Assembly (NCBI GenBank): GCA_008802785.1
Contig: VUYT01000022.1
Location: 269,673 to 333,672, forward strand
Direction: 5' to 3'
DNA: 64,000 nt
DNA from: Symmetrospora coprosmae
Taxonomy: Eukaryota > Basidiomycota > Cystobasidiomycetes > Symmetrosporaceae
The translations under genes were made by a program, and so were the position numbers. The notes under the pieces are model-generated. The model had not been told where the DNA came from. It was given only the letters and a program-made list of their open reading frames with translations, and ran no database searches. Below, one piece after another: positions 22,152 to 33,431 of this stretch (position 1 is the stretch's first letter; every line of letters begins with the position of its first letter).

Positions 22152-24348
22152 TCAATCAAATGTCGGTCGGCCGTTTCGTGCCTCGTAGCAGGACAGGAAT
22201 GCCGCGTAGCTCCAGCTGCGGTGAAGGATGCAGACGTCAGTCTTCGGGAGAATGCCAATGCAAGAGGATAGATGTAGGAAACCTACGTGAGGTGCGGGGC
22301 GCCCATCTCGACGCCATTCTCCCTATCGAACTGCTCCCACAGCCCTCCATTCCAGCGGGCGTAATCCCTGACGACCTTTACAAAGCCATCTCCCTTGTTC
22401 CTGAGCGCTTCAAGCAATCCCGCATGCTCTGTCGATCCGGGAGCGTACGTCTGCCCGACCATGAGCTCGTTGTCTGCGCTGGCATGCGCGTCAAAGAAGC
22501 CCGTCTCGAGCCAGAACTTTTTGTTGATGGCGTTGACGGCGATGGTGCGCTGCTTGAAGTAGTGCATGAGGCGGTAGTGGAATTCTGCATGCGCGAGCGT
22601 GCACAGGTACCACGGGTTGCCCGTGCCCGTCTTGCGCTTCCCGTCGCCGTCGTACACGTCCTCGTAGTACCGCCCGATCGCGTATCCGAGGCTCGCGCGC
22701 GGACCCGTCGCCGGATATCGAGCACGGTTGATGCTATACTCGTTCCGCATCGACAGCCCAATCTCGGCGACGGTCGCGAGCGACTTGTCCGAGCCGAGGT
22801 ACTCGTCATTTGGCGCGGCCGAAGAGGCGGCGATGGCGGAATCGTGCGCGTGCAGGTTGCCAGAGTGCAGGAAGCCGAGTACCGTGCCTGTATCAGCAGA
22901 AGCGCGTGTCAGTCCGTCGTAAGACGTATCACGCAGGCAGCAATCGGGTACGCACCGGTGTCTAGCCAGCGGATCTTGCCGTGGTCATTCACTGGCTCGA
23001 CGGTCGCGAGCAGATAGTTCTCATCCTCCTTCCAGAACCTGCCGAGGCTCTTCTGGATTTCTGCTGCCGTCTCACGGTACTTCTTTGCCGAAGAGTCGTC
23101 GCCCAGCCTCTCTGCAAACACGGCGCCGTCAAGGAGACCACGGATGCTGATGAGCATGTTGAAGTGATGCGAGCCCTTGACTTCCTCCCACAGTTCAAAG
23201 CAGGGTTCGTTCCAGACGCTGTAAGATGCCGACGTCAGAGATAGTCTAGTCAGTATGTCATATGAAGCGGACCCACCCGCAAACATAATCCAGGTCGGCC
23301 TTGATGACGCTCTCAGACTCGCCGAACGCGGAAGAGTCGTACAGCTCGGAACGGATGTACGAGTCCCACTTTGCCGAGTCCATGTCCAGCAGCGTATTGG
23401 CAAAGCCCATCAGCGCGCTTGCACGAAGAGCAGGGCCATCGCTGTATGTGCCAGCGGTGCGTAAGCTTCTGGTCATGCGTGGGCTGGACGAAGAAGCCGG
23501 ACCTACTTCTGCGGGCGACCCCAGCTGAACAGTGAGATCGGACGTAGAGTACAGTCAGGATTGCTCGCAAGGGGGTATAGATGCAAGCTGCGCCTACTCA
23601 CCTGCCCGTAAATGGCGTTCCATCAACGTGGAACTTGACCTCACCAAGCCCGCCCGTCCTGTAGCCACCGGACGGCGTCTCCATGTGCTGCATCTTTTTC
23701 GTTTCCTTGATGAAGTCAAAGATGAGCTTCTCTGCCTGACCCGGGTGCGTGTCCTTGCTCCGCTTCCAGTACTCGACGACGACCTTGAAGACCATGGCAG
23801 AGTCGCGCGTCCATTGGTAGTAGCTGCGATGGGTGGTGAGTCAGGTCCGGGGCGCGGGCACAGTCTGGCAATGTCGGAAGCGGGCACTCACTAGTCTGGA
23901 TCCTTCTTTGATGGCGACGCGACTACACAGCCTGGGTCTGTTCCAGCACGGCCGATATTGCTGAGAGGGACGTGGAGCGGTTCAGATGTACGCAGGCATT
24001 TGGGCGCCACGCTAGAGGGAATAGAACCCACTCAAGCAGACGGTCCCAGGCGTAGCTCCTCTCAGACTCCATCCACGCCTCGAGCCCTTTCCGCTTGAGC
24101 GCGGCCTTGTGCGCGTGTCCAGTCGAGAGGTGCGCAAAGACGTCACGGACGGGCGGGATGCCAAAGAACGAGACGCGCGTGGGGAGCAGGGAAGGGACGA
24201 CGAGCGCGCTGATGAGACCGCCGAGGACGACCGTGTAGACTGCCTTGCGCGTGTTGGGCGACAGGGAGGCCAGCCATGTGCTGCTGAAGGGCGAGCTGGA
24301 GCTGCCGGAGCTCGAGAGCGAGGACAGGGACTTGCTAGAGACGGGCAT
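22152..24348 (-). CDS. Glucoamylase, glycoside hydrolase family 15, membrane-anchored
   Basis: Glucan 1,4-alpha-glucosidase releasing glucose from starch or glycogen ends. Model: 24348-24032, 23960-23892, 23823-23602, 23524-23507, 23441-23277, 23218-22956, 22887-22287, 22215-22152; 572 residues in frame. A Ser-rich cytosolic head is followed by one hydrophobic segment (residues about 36-55, AVYTVVLGGLISALVVPSLL) with no cleavage site evident, so a type II anchor is likely. GH15 motifs: DPDYYYQWTRDSAM, SGGYRTGGLGEVKF, WGRPQNDGPALRASAL, FELWEEV and TWSYAAF. By alignment with Aspergillus enzymes, Glu275 (in LWEEV) would be the acid and Glu545 (in NGVEMG) the base. No starch-binding domain is present. 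Confidence 0.92.
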
Positions 24349-24702
24349 CTTGTGACGTGTGTGTGTCTGTCTGTGTGTATGCGAATGCTGTTGTGCACTT
24401 TCCCCTATATGTATGCTGGCAGCCTGCTCGGATGCCCCTGAAGAAACAGTCACTGCTCTGCTTCTGCTCCGCCCCGCCGCGCTGTGCCTGAAATGAAGCG
24501 CAAAGACGTCACAGAGATGGTGCGGCTCCGTTTGTCTGCGGTACACACTGTGCGAACAGGCGGAAAGCACAAATGCAGAACGTGCATCCGACAGTGCATT
24601 CACAAGCCACTGATGCATCATGCTCAGTCTCGTATGCAAGGCGTTAGAACAGCAGGCGGGGAGAGCAGACCGATGCAAGCTCCCTGGACCAAGCGACCGG
24701 GC

Positions 24703-24781
<79 letters not shown>

Positions 24782-25079
24782 GGCAGAGAATGACGCCGAC
24801 CTCGGATCATCACCTCGAGCCTTCGCAGGCTTAGCGCTGCCGTTCGCGCCGAGCTTGGTCGGCTCTCATGCGATGGGCTGAAAGGGAGGTTCGGTCGTGC
24901 CCCTGTCTATAACGGAGCGAATCATCACCGCGCCAGAAGACGAGCATGCGCTCCGCACCGGCAAAGGCCGAAGGCAGCTCATCGCGCCGAGGCTGATGGT
25001 CGCTTTCTGACGCCGCCACAGCTGTCTGTCCCGCTCCTTACTCTTCCACTCCCCTCAGTGTCGAGAACAGCCAGCCTCG
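24349..25079. promoter_or_regulatory. Divergent intergenic region between glucoamylase and MFS transporter
   Basis: About 730 bp holding both promoters, with a CAGA microsatellite in the middle. The glucoamylase frame stays open upstream of its ATG through the repeat, but that upstream peptide is low-complexity and I do not count it as coding. Confidence 0.5.
24702..24781 (+). repeat. Tetranucleotide microsatellite (CAGA)n
   Basis: About 20 uninterrupted copies of a 4-bp unit (CAGA) lie between the glucoamylase and MFS start codons, roughly 350 bp upstream of the former. Confidence 0.95.
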
Positions 25080-27219
25080 ATGGACTACCCTCCCACACCC
25101 ACATCGCCATCCGACATGGAGAAGGACGGCAAGTACGCCAACAGTGGCGGCGCTTCAGCCCTCTTCCAGATGCCCTCTGTCCCTTCCACCTCGAACTCGC
25201 TGAACATTGCCAAAGAGGCAGTCAACATCAACGCCGAGATGCCCGTCCCCGCCAAGCGCGGCTTCTCGTTCTGGATGATTATGCTCTCACTCTCTGTCGG
25301 CCTGTTCATGAGCGCTACGGACCTTACAGGCCTCGCCACCTCACTGCCCAGCATCGCCGCCGACCTCGAAAGTGACAAATGGACCTGGATCATCAGTGCA
25401 TATACGCTCGCATCGACCTGTCTGCAACCCGTGTTTGGCGGCTTTGCGCAGACCTTCGGGAGGAAGCCCGTCGTATTTGCTGCCGTACTCATCTTCACCG
25501 CCGCCAGCGCCATCTGCGCGTCGTCGCACACACTGCTTCAGATGACTATCGGCCGAACCATCCAAGGCATCGGTGGCGGTGGCATCTTGGCTCTGACCGA
25601 GATTGTGAGCCACCAGCCGGATCCTGCTGCCTTCTGACCACAAACTGACGGTCTGAACTTCTCGCACAGGTTGTCGCCGACCTCGTGCCCGCCGCCGAGC
25701 GCGCACCGTACCTCGCTCTCATCAGTCTGGTCTGGGCAGTCTCTGCAGCCACTGGACCAATCGTGGGAGGGGCTCTAGCGCAGAATGGCCAGTGGAGATG
25801 GCTCTTCTGGTGTGTGCGGTGCCCATGACTTGGCTTGTTCGCCCACGTTGACATAGCCTTTTTCACTCAGGATGAACCTCCCGCTCGGAGGCATCGCTCT
25901 CGCCCTCATCACCTTCTGCATGCATCTCAAGAGCCCACCTCTGACGCTTGTTCAGAAGGTAAAGCGCCTTGACTGGCCCGGTATCGGCATCTTCCTCGTC
26001 GGCAGCACGGCCCTCGGTGAGCGCAGAGACACTTCGTCCATTCCGTGGCGCAAGTACTCACGCTGTCTCCCGCCATCAGTACTCGGACTCACCTGGGGCG
26101 GTGCCGAGTACGAATGGTCCGACGCTGCGACCCTAGTGCCCATAATTGGCGGGAGTGCCCTGCTCGCCTTTTTCTTCTACTATGAAAAGCAATGGGCGCA
26201 CTACCCGATCGTACCCTTCCAGATCCTGGCGGACCGGACCTGCCTCGCATCGTACCTTATATCGGCTACCCATGGCATCGTCGCCGTCGCGCTCATCTAC
26301 TACCTCCCCTCGTGGTTCCAGGCCGTAAAGGGGCAGGGCGCGATCGCGGGCAGCATCTCCATCTTCCCGCTTGCTTTCCTTATTGCGCCTAGTGCGGTAT
26401 TTGCAGGCATCCTGGGTGGGCTTACTACTCTGGCTGGCGTAATCCCGCTCATTTCTGAATGTCCCAGTCCCGTCCTTTAGTCAAGAAGACGCAAAAGTAC
26501 CGCACGCTCAACATTGCGGCATGGGCAATCTCAGTTGCTGGAGCTGGCCTGCTTACACTCATCCGCGCAGATTCGAGTCTCGCCTTTGCGCAGGGCATGT
26601 AAGCGAGGTCGCAGCTCATCCTCGCTGGGGATCAGCACTGATGGGTTGCCCGACTTCGTAACATCCGCAGCCAGGCAGTTCTTGCTATCGGCGTCGGCCT
26701 GCTCTTCTCCGCCATCAAGTTCGTGACTGTCGCGCCGTTGCCGCCATCGCTCAACGCGCAAGCCATGTCGTTCTTCACTTTCTCGCGCTCTTTCGGCAAC
26801 GTCCTCGGCGTAACAATCGGGTCTGCTATACTGGCGACCGAGCTGCGCGAACGCCTGCCCGCGGAGTATCTGTCGACCCTCTCGAGCGTGTCGGCTGCTT
26901 TCTCGCGAATCACCTACGCGAAAGACCTGTGAGTGGATCGGCTTTTCTCGACCCGTGTCGGTCCTGGCCCGCTCGAAAGCTGAGCCCAACTCCCGTGCTC
27001 CGCTCCTATCGTAGCACCCAGCCACTGCGGGGTCAGGTGGAGACTGCGTTCAGCGACTCCATCCGCGTCATCTGGTTGTGTATGATTGGCATCTGCGCAG
27101 CGGGCCTGGCCTTCTCGCTGCTGATCAGGGCGCTCCCGCTTGGGACAATGACGGACGAGCAGTGGGGACTCGCAGAGAGACACGGCAAGCAGACGTCTGC
27201 GGGCGAGAAGCTCGTCTAA
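25080..27219 (+). CDS. MFS transporter, DHA2 (14-TM drug:H+ antiporter) type
   Basis: Plasma- or vacuolar-membrane proton-coupled exporter; the substrate is unknown. Model: 25080-25604, 25670-25809, 25871-26016, 26080-26415, 26481-26598, 26671-26928, 27015-27219; 575 residues in frame. A 60-residue hydrophilic head precedes the first membrane helix (FWMIMLSLSVGLFMSATDLT). Helix 1 carries the D-x-T signature (MSATDLTGLATSLPSIAADL). Loop 2-3 has GFAQTFGRKPVVF (G-x-x-x-D/R-G/x-G-R/K-R type). Motif C region is LVWAVSAATGPIVGGALAQN, and WRWLFWMNLPLGG follows, both typical of DHA2. The remaining helices give about 14 in all. The family exports toxic compounds or amino acids; no substrate is inferred. 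Confidence 0.92.
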
Positions 27220-27675
27220 GTATCCGTGGGTACGCCAGACCAGATGCCATGGACGAGTCCTGGTGAGCCTGGTCCGTGGTGTGGAGACTGCCGCGTTTGT
27301 GAACCGGCCTCGGGGGAAGAGTGTTCTACGTGTACCGTTGTGTCCGTCCACATGATTGCTCTGCAACAATGTAACAGGAGTGAACGGGCACTGCGCTTTT
27401 GATGGGCCCCGCAGGAAGACACGGAGTTGTGGCTGCACTGCCTCGTGTCTCGTCGCCCCTGCATGACAGCTTGCTTCGAGTCCCCTCCCATTCCTCACCC
27501 TTTGCAGGGTCGAGCTTTGCAACCAATCAGCAATTCACGGTACCGTCGTTTCAGTCATCTGCACCATCTCCCCGGTGGCTTTGACTGGCTGTGCTCGCTG
27601 CTACCTCTCCGCGTCGGTGCCGTCACGCGCAACTCGTCAGGCAAAGAGGGCTGGACCCCCCGACGAGGGGCGAGG
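27220..27675. other. Intergenic
   Basis: About 455 bp between two same-strand genes. The downstream gene's frame is open upstream of the chosen ATG, but that part is not protein-like. Confidence 0.4.
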
Positions 27676-30031
27676 ATGCTACAGCAAGATCAGGAACACG
27701 CAAAGATGGCCAGCCTGAGCCGCAGAGGAGCATACGATGCTCGTCGACACGCTGCGTCTGGCCGTATCCGCAGCAGCGTGCTCGGCCTGCTGGCTGCCGT
27801 GCTGCTCGCTGGCGCGCAAGGCGTCCAGGCGCAAGGGACGGGCTCCTACGTGCCCTTACCCCAGGGTGCGGCGGGCAGCTCAAAGAAGGTCGCCATCATC
27901 GTTGGCGTCTGCGTCGTCGCTGGCTTTGTCCTCGTCATTGGCGCGTGAGTTGTGCTGGACTCGCCCTCGCGTGTCTCGCTTGCTGCGGCGGGGCGCGCAG
28001 GACGCGAGTTGCTGACATAAGATGATATGGCTGCGCCCGAACTGCCGACGGTGATGGCCGAACAGGGTCTACACTTGGAGGGTATGGAACGCGAGAAAGG
28101 TAAGCGCAGCAGCTGCTTCTCGGTTGTCCCCTGCGGACAAGTTTCCCTGCTGATCTGTACACGTCCCTCCAGGCCGCGTCCCGGCCGCAGACGGCTGCTG
28201 TTCAGATGGCACAGACGTCGACAGCACCGCGGACGACCACGAATCGCACTTTGCCGACTGCAGCCGCAAGGCCTTCGCGAAGACCTGCTCGTCAGGCCAG
28301 CACAATGAGTGTGCCTGTCTAGTGAGTCATCGCCCACGTTAGACAGGCTCAGAGAGCTAGGCTAATGGAGCTTTCAACCTTGCCCACAGCACCAAAGATG
28401 CGCTGGACGAGGAGATGGTGCTGAACAAAGCAGAAGATGATGTAGAGACGCCTTCACACGTCGCGGACGACTCGGGCGTCGACCTCACCTCGGACATCCA
28501 GCAGGCGGACCTTCCCGCGCGCCTATCGCGCTCGTACAATCGGCAACATAACGTCTCGGCTGTCACGCTGCTCGATATCCCCGACCCGGCGCCAGAGCTT
28601 CGCTTTGAGCGGTGGGACACGGTGCAGTCCACCGACGGCTTTTCGCGGACCAGCTCGGATAACCCGCAGCAGCGCCTGCTAGCTGCAGCCTCCAACAATG
28701 CCAGCAGTATAGCACTGGACGAGATCCCGCTTGATGAAGCTATGCCGCCGCTGTCGCTCTCGACCAGTACCTTGCCCTCCATGTCGACGCACTCGTCCGC
28801 TCGCCGACCCAGCTCGTCCTCGTTCTTTGCCTCGCCTGCCTATGTCAATCGGAAAAGATCGCAGTCCATCGACGCCTACCGCTCTCTGCCAGCGACACAG
28901 GAAAGTGAAGAGGTGGAGCAGTCCTCTTCGGGTAGGAGTAGAAGATCATCCTCCTCGGCATTCCGCTTCCCTTTCCATAAACGACACTCGACCAGTCAAG
29001 GGTTGCCGCTTCCGGCTACGAGTGGCTCGGCGCATCTGGCAGCAGCAAGAAAAGACGCCTTGCGGAATAGAGACATATCAGCCCCGCTCAGCGACACGCT
29101 TGTTCGGACAAGCACGAGCTACGTCTTCCCGAGGTCAGGCCTGAATCCCCTCCAAGCGGCTTGGCTAGGCAGCAAGGACTCCATTGGGCGGTTGGCAGTG
29201 TACCTCGACACGTCACCGCCCAAGTTCGCTCTCGACGAAGAGGCTGCCATTCCTGAGGATGCAGAGGAGGATCTGTCATCTAGTCGGCCTCAGTCGCAAA
29301 CTCGACAGGCAATCCCGCTCCTCCCGCTAGCTGAAGGATCGGCCGCCTCGCAGCCTGCAGCTGGACAGTCAGCGCGCACGCTCCGCATCGACACGACCTT
29401 GACGCAGCTCGAGGAGGAGTCAGCCCAGCTGTCAGCCCTGGTCGCACGCACGGCCAGCGTCACCTCCCGGCACTCGCTTCCACCGCACTTGGTCCCGCTC
29501 CCGATGAGCGTGCCTTCCTCACCTGCGCAAGGCCTGTTCGCGAGCGGCAGCATGCCTGCGTTCGCCTCGCCTAGCTCGACCGAGTGGCCGGTGCACAGAA
29601 GCATCTCGCTCGTGCGTGGGCCGCGGAATAGCCTAGACGCGTCCCTCGGAGCTCCGAAAAGCACGGATACGCGCGGCAGACGCAGGGTCCAGTCTGAGAT
29701 GGTGCCGTTGGGTGGAGGCGGGCTACGTCAGTCAGCGTCGCTACCAGCTGGTCCCTTCGCAAGCACAGCGCAGGCCAGTCCAACGCCTTACGACAGCTTG
29801 GCTCGGCCGACTCAGACTCTACAGCGCGGTGAATCGACGACGAGCACCTCGACCTTCTTGTCGGCAGAGGAGGACCCGCTCGAAGAAGACGACGAGGACG
29901 AGCAGAATGTGGAGAAAGACGGAGAGGGCCGTCTGACCTCCAGCCATCGTTATCAAAGCCTGTCCCAGCAAACCGTATCCTCGTTCGCCACGGCCGCCTC
30001 GTCAAGCACTCTCGTCCTCACATCCGCCTGA
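27676..30031 (+). CDS. Single-pass membrane protein with long Ser-rich cytoplasmic tail
   Basis: Model: 27676-27944, 28066-28099, 28173-28321, 28390-30031; 697 residues in frame. An N-terminal hydrophobic segment (SSVLGLLAAVLLAGAQGVQA) looks like a signal peptide. A very short outer part (QGTGSYVPLPQGAAGSSKK) precedes a membrane helix (VAIIVGVCVVAGFVLVIGA) and a basic stop-transfer region. The remaining ~600 residues are Ser/Thr/Pro-rich, with VPVYTKDALDEEMVLNKAED soon after the membrane. The layout (signal, tiny ectodomain, TM, long disordered tail) is common among fungal orphan membrane proteins. It could be a scaffold or sensor, but I recognise no domain. Met at 27706 is an alternative start. 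Confidence 0.7.
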
Positions 30032-30309
30032 TGAACACATTCTTGGCATCTCCCTTTTCTAACTCGCAGTATCGGTTTACGACCGCCACGATTCTCTTCC
30101 GTTATGCATTCCAGACACGCACGCAAAAACACGCCTTGTCAGCCCCGAAGTCATGCCGTCTTTCTCTGGGTATGGGTAGATCTATGCGTAGTTCGGTGTA
30201 GCCAGCCTTCCTTGCCTCCTGCTATTCCAGCTGTTTCCGAACCTGAAAACCCTCCTCCTAGCTTGCGCATCGGGCGAGGCCGGTATCCGGGTGACTGTGC
30301 TTTGCTGTT

Positions 30310-30907
30310 TCAGGGTGTGAAGCCGTACGGCACCCTAATGCGCGCCATGATGATATCGAGGATGCACGTCTCGAGCACATCCTGGTACTCTATGGCCTCC
30401 TCGGCTGGCGTATCGCCGAACTTGTGAAAGGTGGCAGGGTCGCCCTCGTATGCGAATTCGTGAAGTACGAGCTGGCCATTGGTGCTGCCTTCGACCGGCC
30501 TGTACCGTGCCTCGTAGATGAGAAGCCCGTGCCAGATGCGATAGAGGCGGACAACACGCTCGCCTTTATCGGCGTTTGCGACGGAGTCACTCAGGTTCCC
30601 GCCCCACTGAGAAGGCGCGGCGCGATCCATAGGACAGGTCGACAGGGAAGGAGGCGCAGTCGAGTCAGTCGCTGCGTAGGGTCCTCATTGCGACAGAGCG
30701 TGACCCGACCTTAAAGTCCATGCTCAGAGTGCCCAGACCGAGACGGAGCAGCGCCTCCTGCTCTTTCGAGAGCGTGTGTGCCGGGACAGGCTCTCTGCCT
30801 CTGGTAGCATAGTGCCTATCCTTGCTGCCGACGACGGGATGGCGCTTCGGCCAGACGAAGTTCTTGTGCTCTTGTGCGTCGTACTTGAATGGGAACAGGT
30901 AGGCCAT
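30310..30907 (-). CDS. Small conserved protein, inverted paralog A
   Basis: Model: 30907-30710 and 30606-30310; 164 residues. The protein starts MAYLFPFKYDAQEHKNF and contains TLSKEQEALLRLGLGTLSMD, GERVVRLYRIWHG, LVLHEFAYEGDPAT and a C-terminus ILDIIMARIRVP. It is clearly paralogous to the gene at 32683-33260. Both have one intron at the same point, just after the MDF(K/R) codon, and second exons of exactly 297 nt. No family recognised. The protein has no signal peptide or membrane helix, so it is probably soluble. Its donor site GTCGGG is weak but is supported by the paralog (GTCCGT). Confidence 0.75.
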
Positions 30908-31274
30908 CGCAGCAAGTCGGAGTGAGGGAGAGTGGTGAGAGGTCGTGAAGACAGAGGAAGCGGGGAGGGGAGAGGTAGAAGAGGAGGAGCGAGAAGAGCG
31001 GCTGCGCTTGTCTGAGTCCCTTCTCACGGCTCCAGCGGCGCTGAGCCGCCCCGGGCTGTGGGTCCAGGTCCGTGTGGCGATGAAGTCAGGGGTGCAGCAC
31101 ACAGCCACCAGTAAGGCCTGTGCATTTGCAACCCAGCTGCCGGACGGTGGTTATTGTCTTGCGGTTCATGCTCGTGGTTCATCCGGCAGAGAAGCGGCCG
31201 TCCTTTCATCGATGTCACGTCCCGCAACCCGCTCTCCTTCGCTGCCTTCGCTACCTTCGCTACCCCTCACCGCC
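30908..31274. promoter_or_regulatory. Divergent promoter region (small protein A / ELP6)
   Basis: 367 bp between the start codons of the minus-strand small protein and the plus-strand ELP6 gene. No named site seen. Confidence 0.4.
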
Positions 31275-32301
31275 ATGGCAGTCCAGTTCCGCCAGCCAGA
31301 TGGCTCCGAGTCTCCCTTGCTGCCACCAGGGCTGTCACTGCTCATCTCGGACACACTGGAGTCGCCCGCTACCTTCCTGCTTGTCCAGCACCTCGCCCTG
31401 GCGCTCAAGGCCAGACGCCCTTGCGTCCTCGTCGGGCTCGCTCAGAGCTTTGAGTACTATACGGCCGTCCTCCGCAAGCAGGTGCGCCTGCCCGTCTCTC
31501 GTATGACTGCAGCCATGCTTGGGCCATCGTTAAGCGGTCCTCTGTCTGTTCCTGCAGGGCGTTCAACTTCCGATTGAGCGTGAAAAGGGCAACCTCGTCT
31601 ACATCGACGCGGCACAGCTTCTCGTCGACGAGTATGAAAGCTTCACAACTGCTCTGCAAAATCAAATAGAGCAAGCACTCGATGCCCGTGGACCCGACCG
31701 GACAACAAGCCAGCCGCAGCCCCCACTCGTGGTCCTGGACGACTTCGCCTCGCTACTTCATGCCGGACTGGCTCCTTTGGCGCTTCTGAAGCTCTTCCGC
31801 AGTATCCGTGGGATGGCTCGACAAGTGCGTTGCGAACTCTTCACCTATGCAAACGGTTGTCTGACAAGCCGCTCACCCTTTTGCCTGATCCTCCACCTCA
31901 GTCGACTGCCTCTCTACTGGTCGTGTACCACGATGATGCCTTCTCGCCTGGACGCACAACCATCGAGCGATCCGAAGAGGATCACTTTCTGCTGCGGAAC
32001 TTGATACAGCTATCAGATTTCTGGATACAGACGCGGAGCCTGAGAGCGCAGATGACCGGCGAGGTGAGCCGACCCGCATTCAGCGGACTACACGGCCATG
32101 GAACGCACGGCCATGGAACGCATAAGCTGACGACACACGGCGCACCTCCCTCGTCCGCAGCTCGTGTTACATCGCGCGCCTGCCCTTGCGGGCCTGCAAA
32201 GCGATCTCGTCACACACTCGCTGAATCGGCCTTTGCAGTACAAGCTGGAGGAGACGGGGCCGACGTACTTTGCAAAGGGGACAGGCAGGGGCTTCTTGTA
32301 G
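31275..32301 (+). CDS. ELP6: Elongator complex subunit 6
   Basis: Part of the Elp4-5-6 RecA-fold ring of Elongator, which acts on wobble uridine in tRNA. Model: 31275-31481, 31558-31824, 31902-32063, 32161-32301; each exon is a multiple of three and the total is 258 residues. Characteristic features: early LSLLISDTLESPATFLLVQH, a RecA-like strand RRPCVLVGLAQSFEYY, the acidic strand PPLVVLDDFASLLHAGLAPL, and the C-terminal QYKLEETGPTYFAKGTGRGF seen at the end of Elp6 proteins. No Walker A lysine is present, as expected for this subunit. The third intron has a 15-bp tandem repeat. The gene lies between two inverted paralogous small genes. Confidence 0.83.
32091..32122 (+). repeat. 15-bp tandem duplication inside an ELP6 intron
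   Basis: The unit CGGCCATGGAACGCA occurs twice in tandem within the third intron of ELP6. It has no coding effect. Confidence 0.85.
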
Positions 32302-32682
32302 CATTGTCATCTGATTGCAAAACTCGACAATCAATGTAGCCATATTGTCATTGTGCTTGCGAAGTCGGATCCGCAGCAGCTGCAGACGTCCCATGTCGCT
32401 GAGCCGCAGACCGACACGTACTAGTACCGATAAGTCCGGTTACCAGGCAAAGCATTGCGATACAGAGCGCTTTTCGACCATTCAGAACATGAGAAAGCCT
32501 GCTTGCTGGGTGTCGCCAGGCTAGGACCCTCCCACAATCAAAGCCCTCCTCCGCCACTCCCAAAGCACCGGATCAAAAGCGTCTGGATCTCTCCGCCTTG
32601 ACGGACTTGTGCGGGAAGCGTCTGCTCTTCTTCTCAGTCTCAATACTTTGTCCGCGATCCCCTACAATCTCCTTTGAACAAG
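32302..32682. other. Intergenic
   Basis: About 380 bp between ELP6 and small protein B, same strand. It should hold the promoter of the latter. Nothing distinctive. Confidence 0.4.
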
Positions 32683-33260
32683 ATGGCCTATGCAGACGCT
32701 TTTGTGTACGACCCTCAGCGACACAAGGGTTTCGTCAAGGCGATGCGATATCCTGTCGGGAGCAGCGCGTCCGTCATTGGCAAGACGCCGGTACCTGCTC
32801 TGACGCTCTCGAAAGAGCAGGAAGCGCTTCTGCGGCTGGGTCTGGGCGCTTTCAACATGGACTTTCGGGTCCGTTGGTGCCACTGTCGCTTTACGAGGTG
32901 GAAATCGGGGAAATCGGTGCTGATCGTATCATTGTTTGGGCACAACCTATGGTGACTTGACAGTGGGTTGGTAATCTGACGGACTCCGCTGCGAACGCCA
33001 GCAAGGGCGAGCGTGTTGTCCGCCTCTACCGCTCGTGGACGAGCGCTCTCATCTTCGAGGCGAGGTACCGGCCCGCCAGCGGCAGCAACGCGAAGGGCAA
33101 CCTTGTACTGCACGAGTTTGCACATGAAGGCGATCCGGCAACGTATAACCAGCCTGGGACTACCGGTGTCGGACAGGCCAAGGAATACCAGGAGATTCTG
33201 GAGGGGGGAGTGCTGAATGTCATCATGGCACGCATCAGGAACCCCAACTATCCTTATTGA
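32683..33260 (+). CDS. Small conserved protein, inverted paralog B
   Basis: Model: 32683-32868 and 32964-33260; 160 residues. Contains LTLSKEQEALLRLGLGAFNM, GERVVRLYRSWTS, NLVLHEFAHEGDPATYN and a C-terminus LNVIMARIRNPNYPY. It matches the minus-strand gene at 30310-30907 along its length, with the same intron position and an identical 297-nt second exon. Differences are scattered, so the duplication is not recent. Function unknown. The conserved HEFA(Y/H)EGDPAT stretch is the best candidate for a functional site. Confidence 0.75.
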
Positions 33261-33431
33261 AGGGAGACGAGGGAGCCGAGCAACAGGGAGCAGCGGTCTG
33301 GCTATAATCATCTAGCGTTGCAGCTACATGTCACTACTGTCGCTTGTATATGACAGGGAGGTCGCGATCAGAGGTCTGCTCAAAGCCTCTCCAGTCAGCA
33401 TCCGACACACGGCGGCATCCATCCATGCGAG

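Noticed and set aside
24349-24813. N-terminal extension of the glucoamylase through the CAGA repeat
   Set aside because: The frame is open, but it would translate a microsatellite into Cys-Leu-Ser-Val repeats. The ATG at 24348 directly precedes a plausible cytosolic head and anchor.
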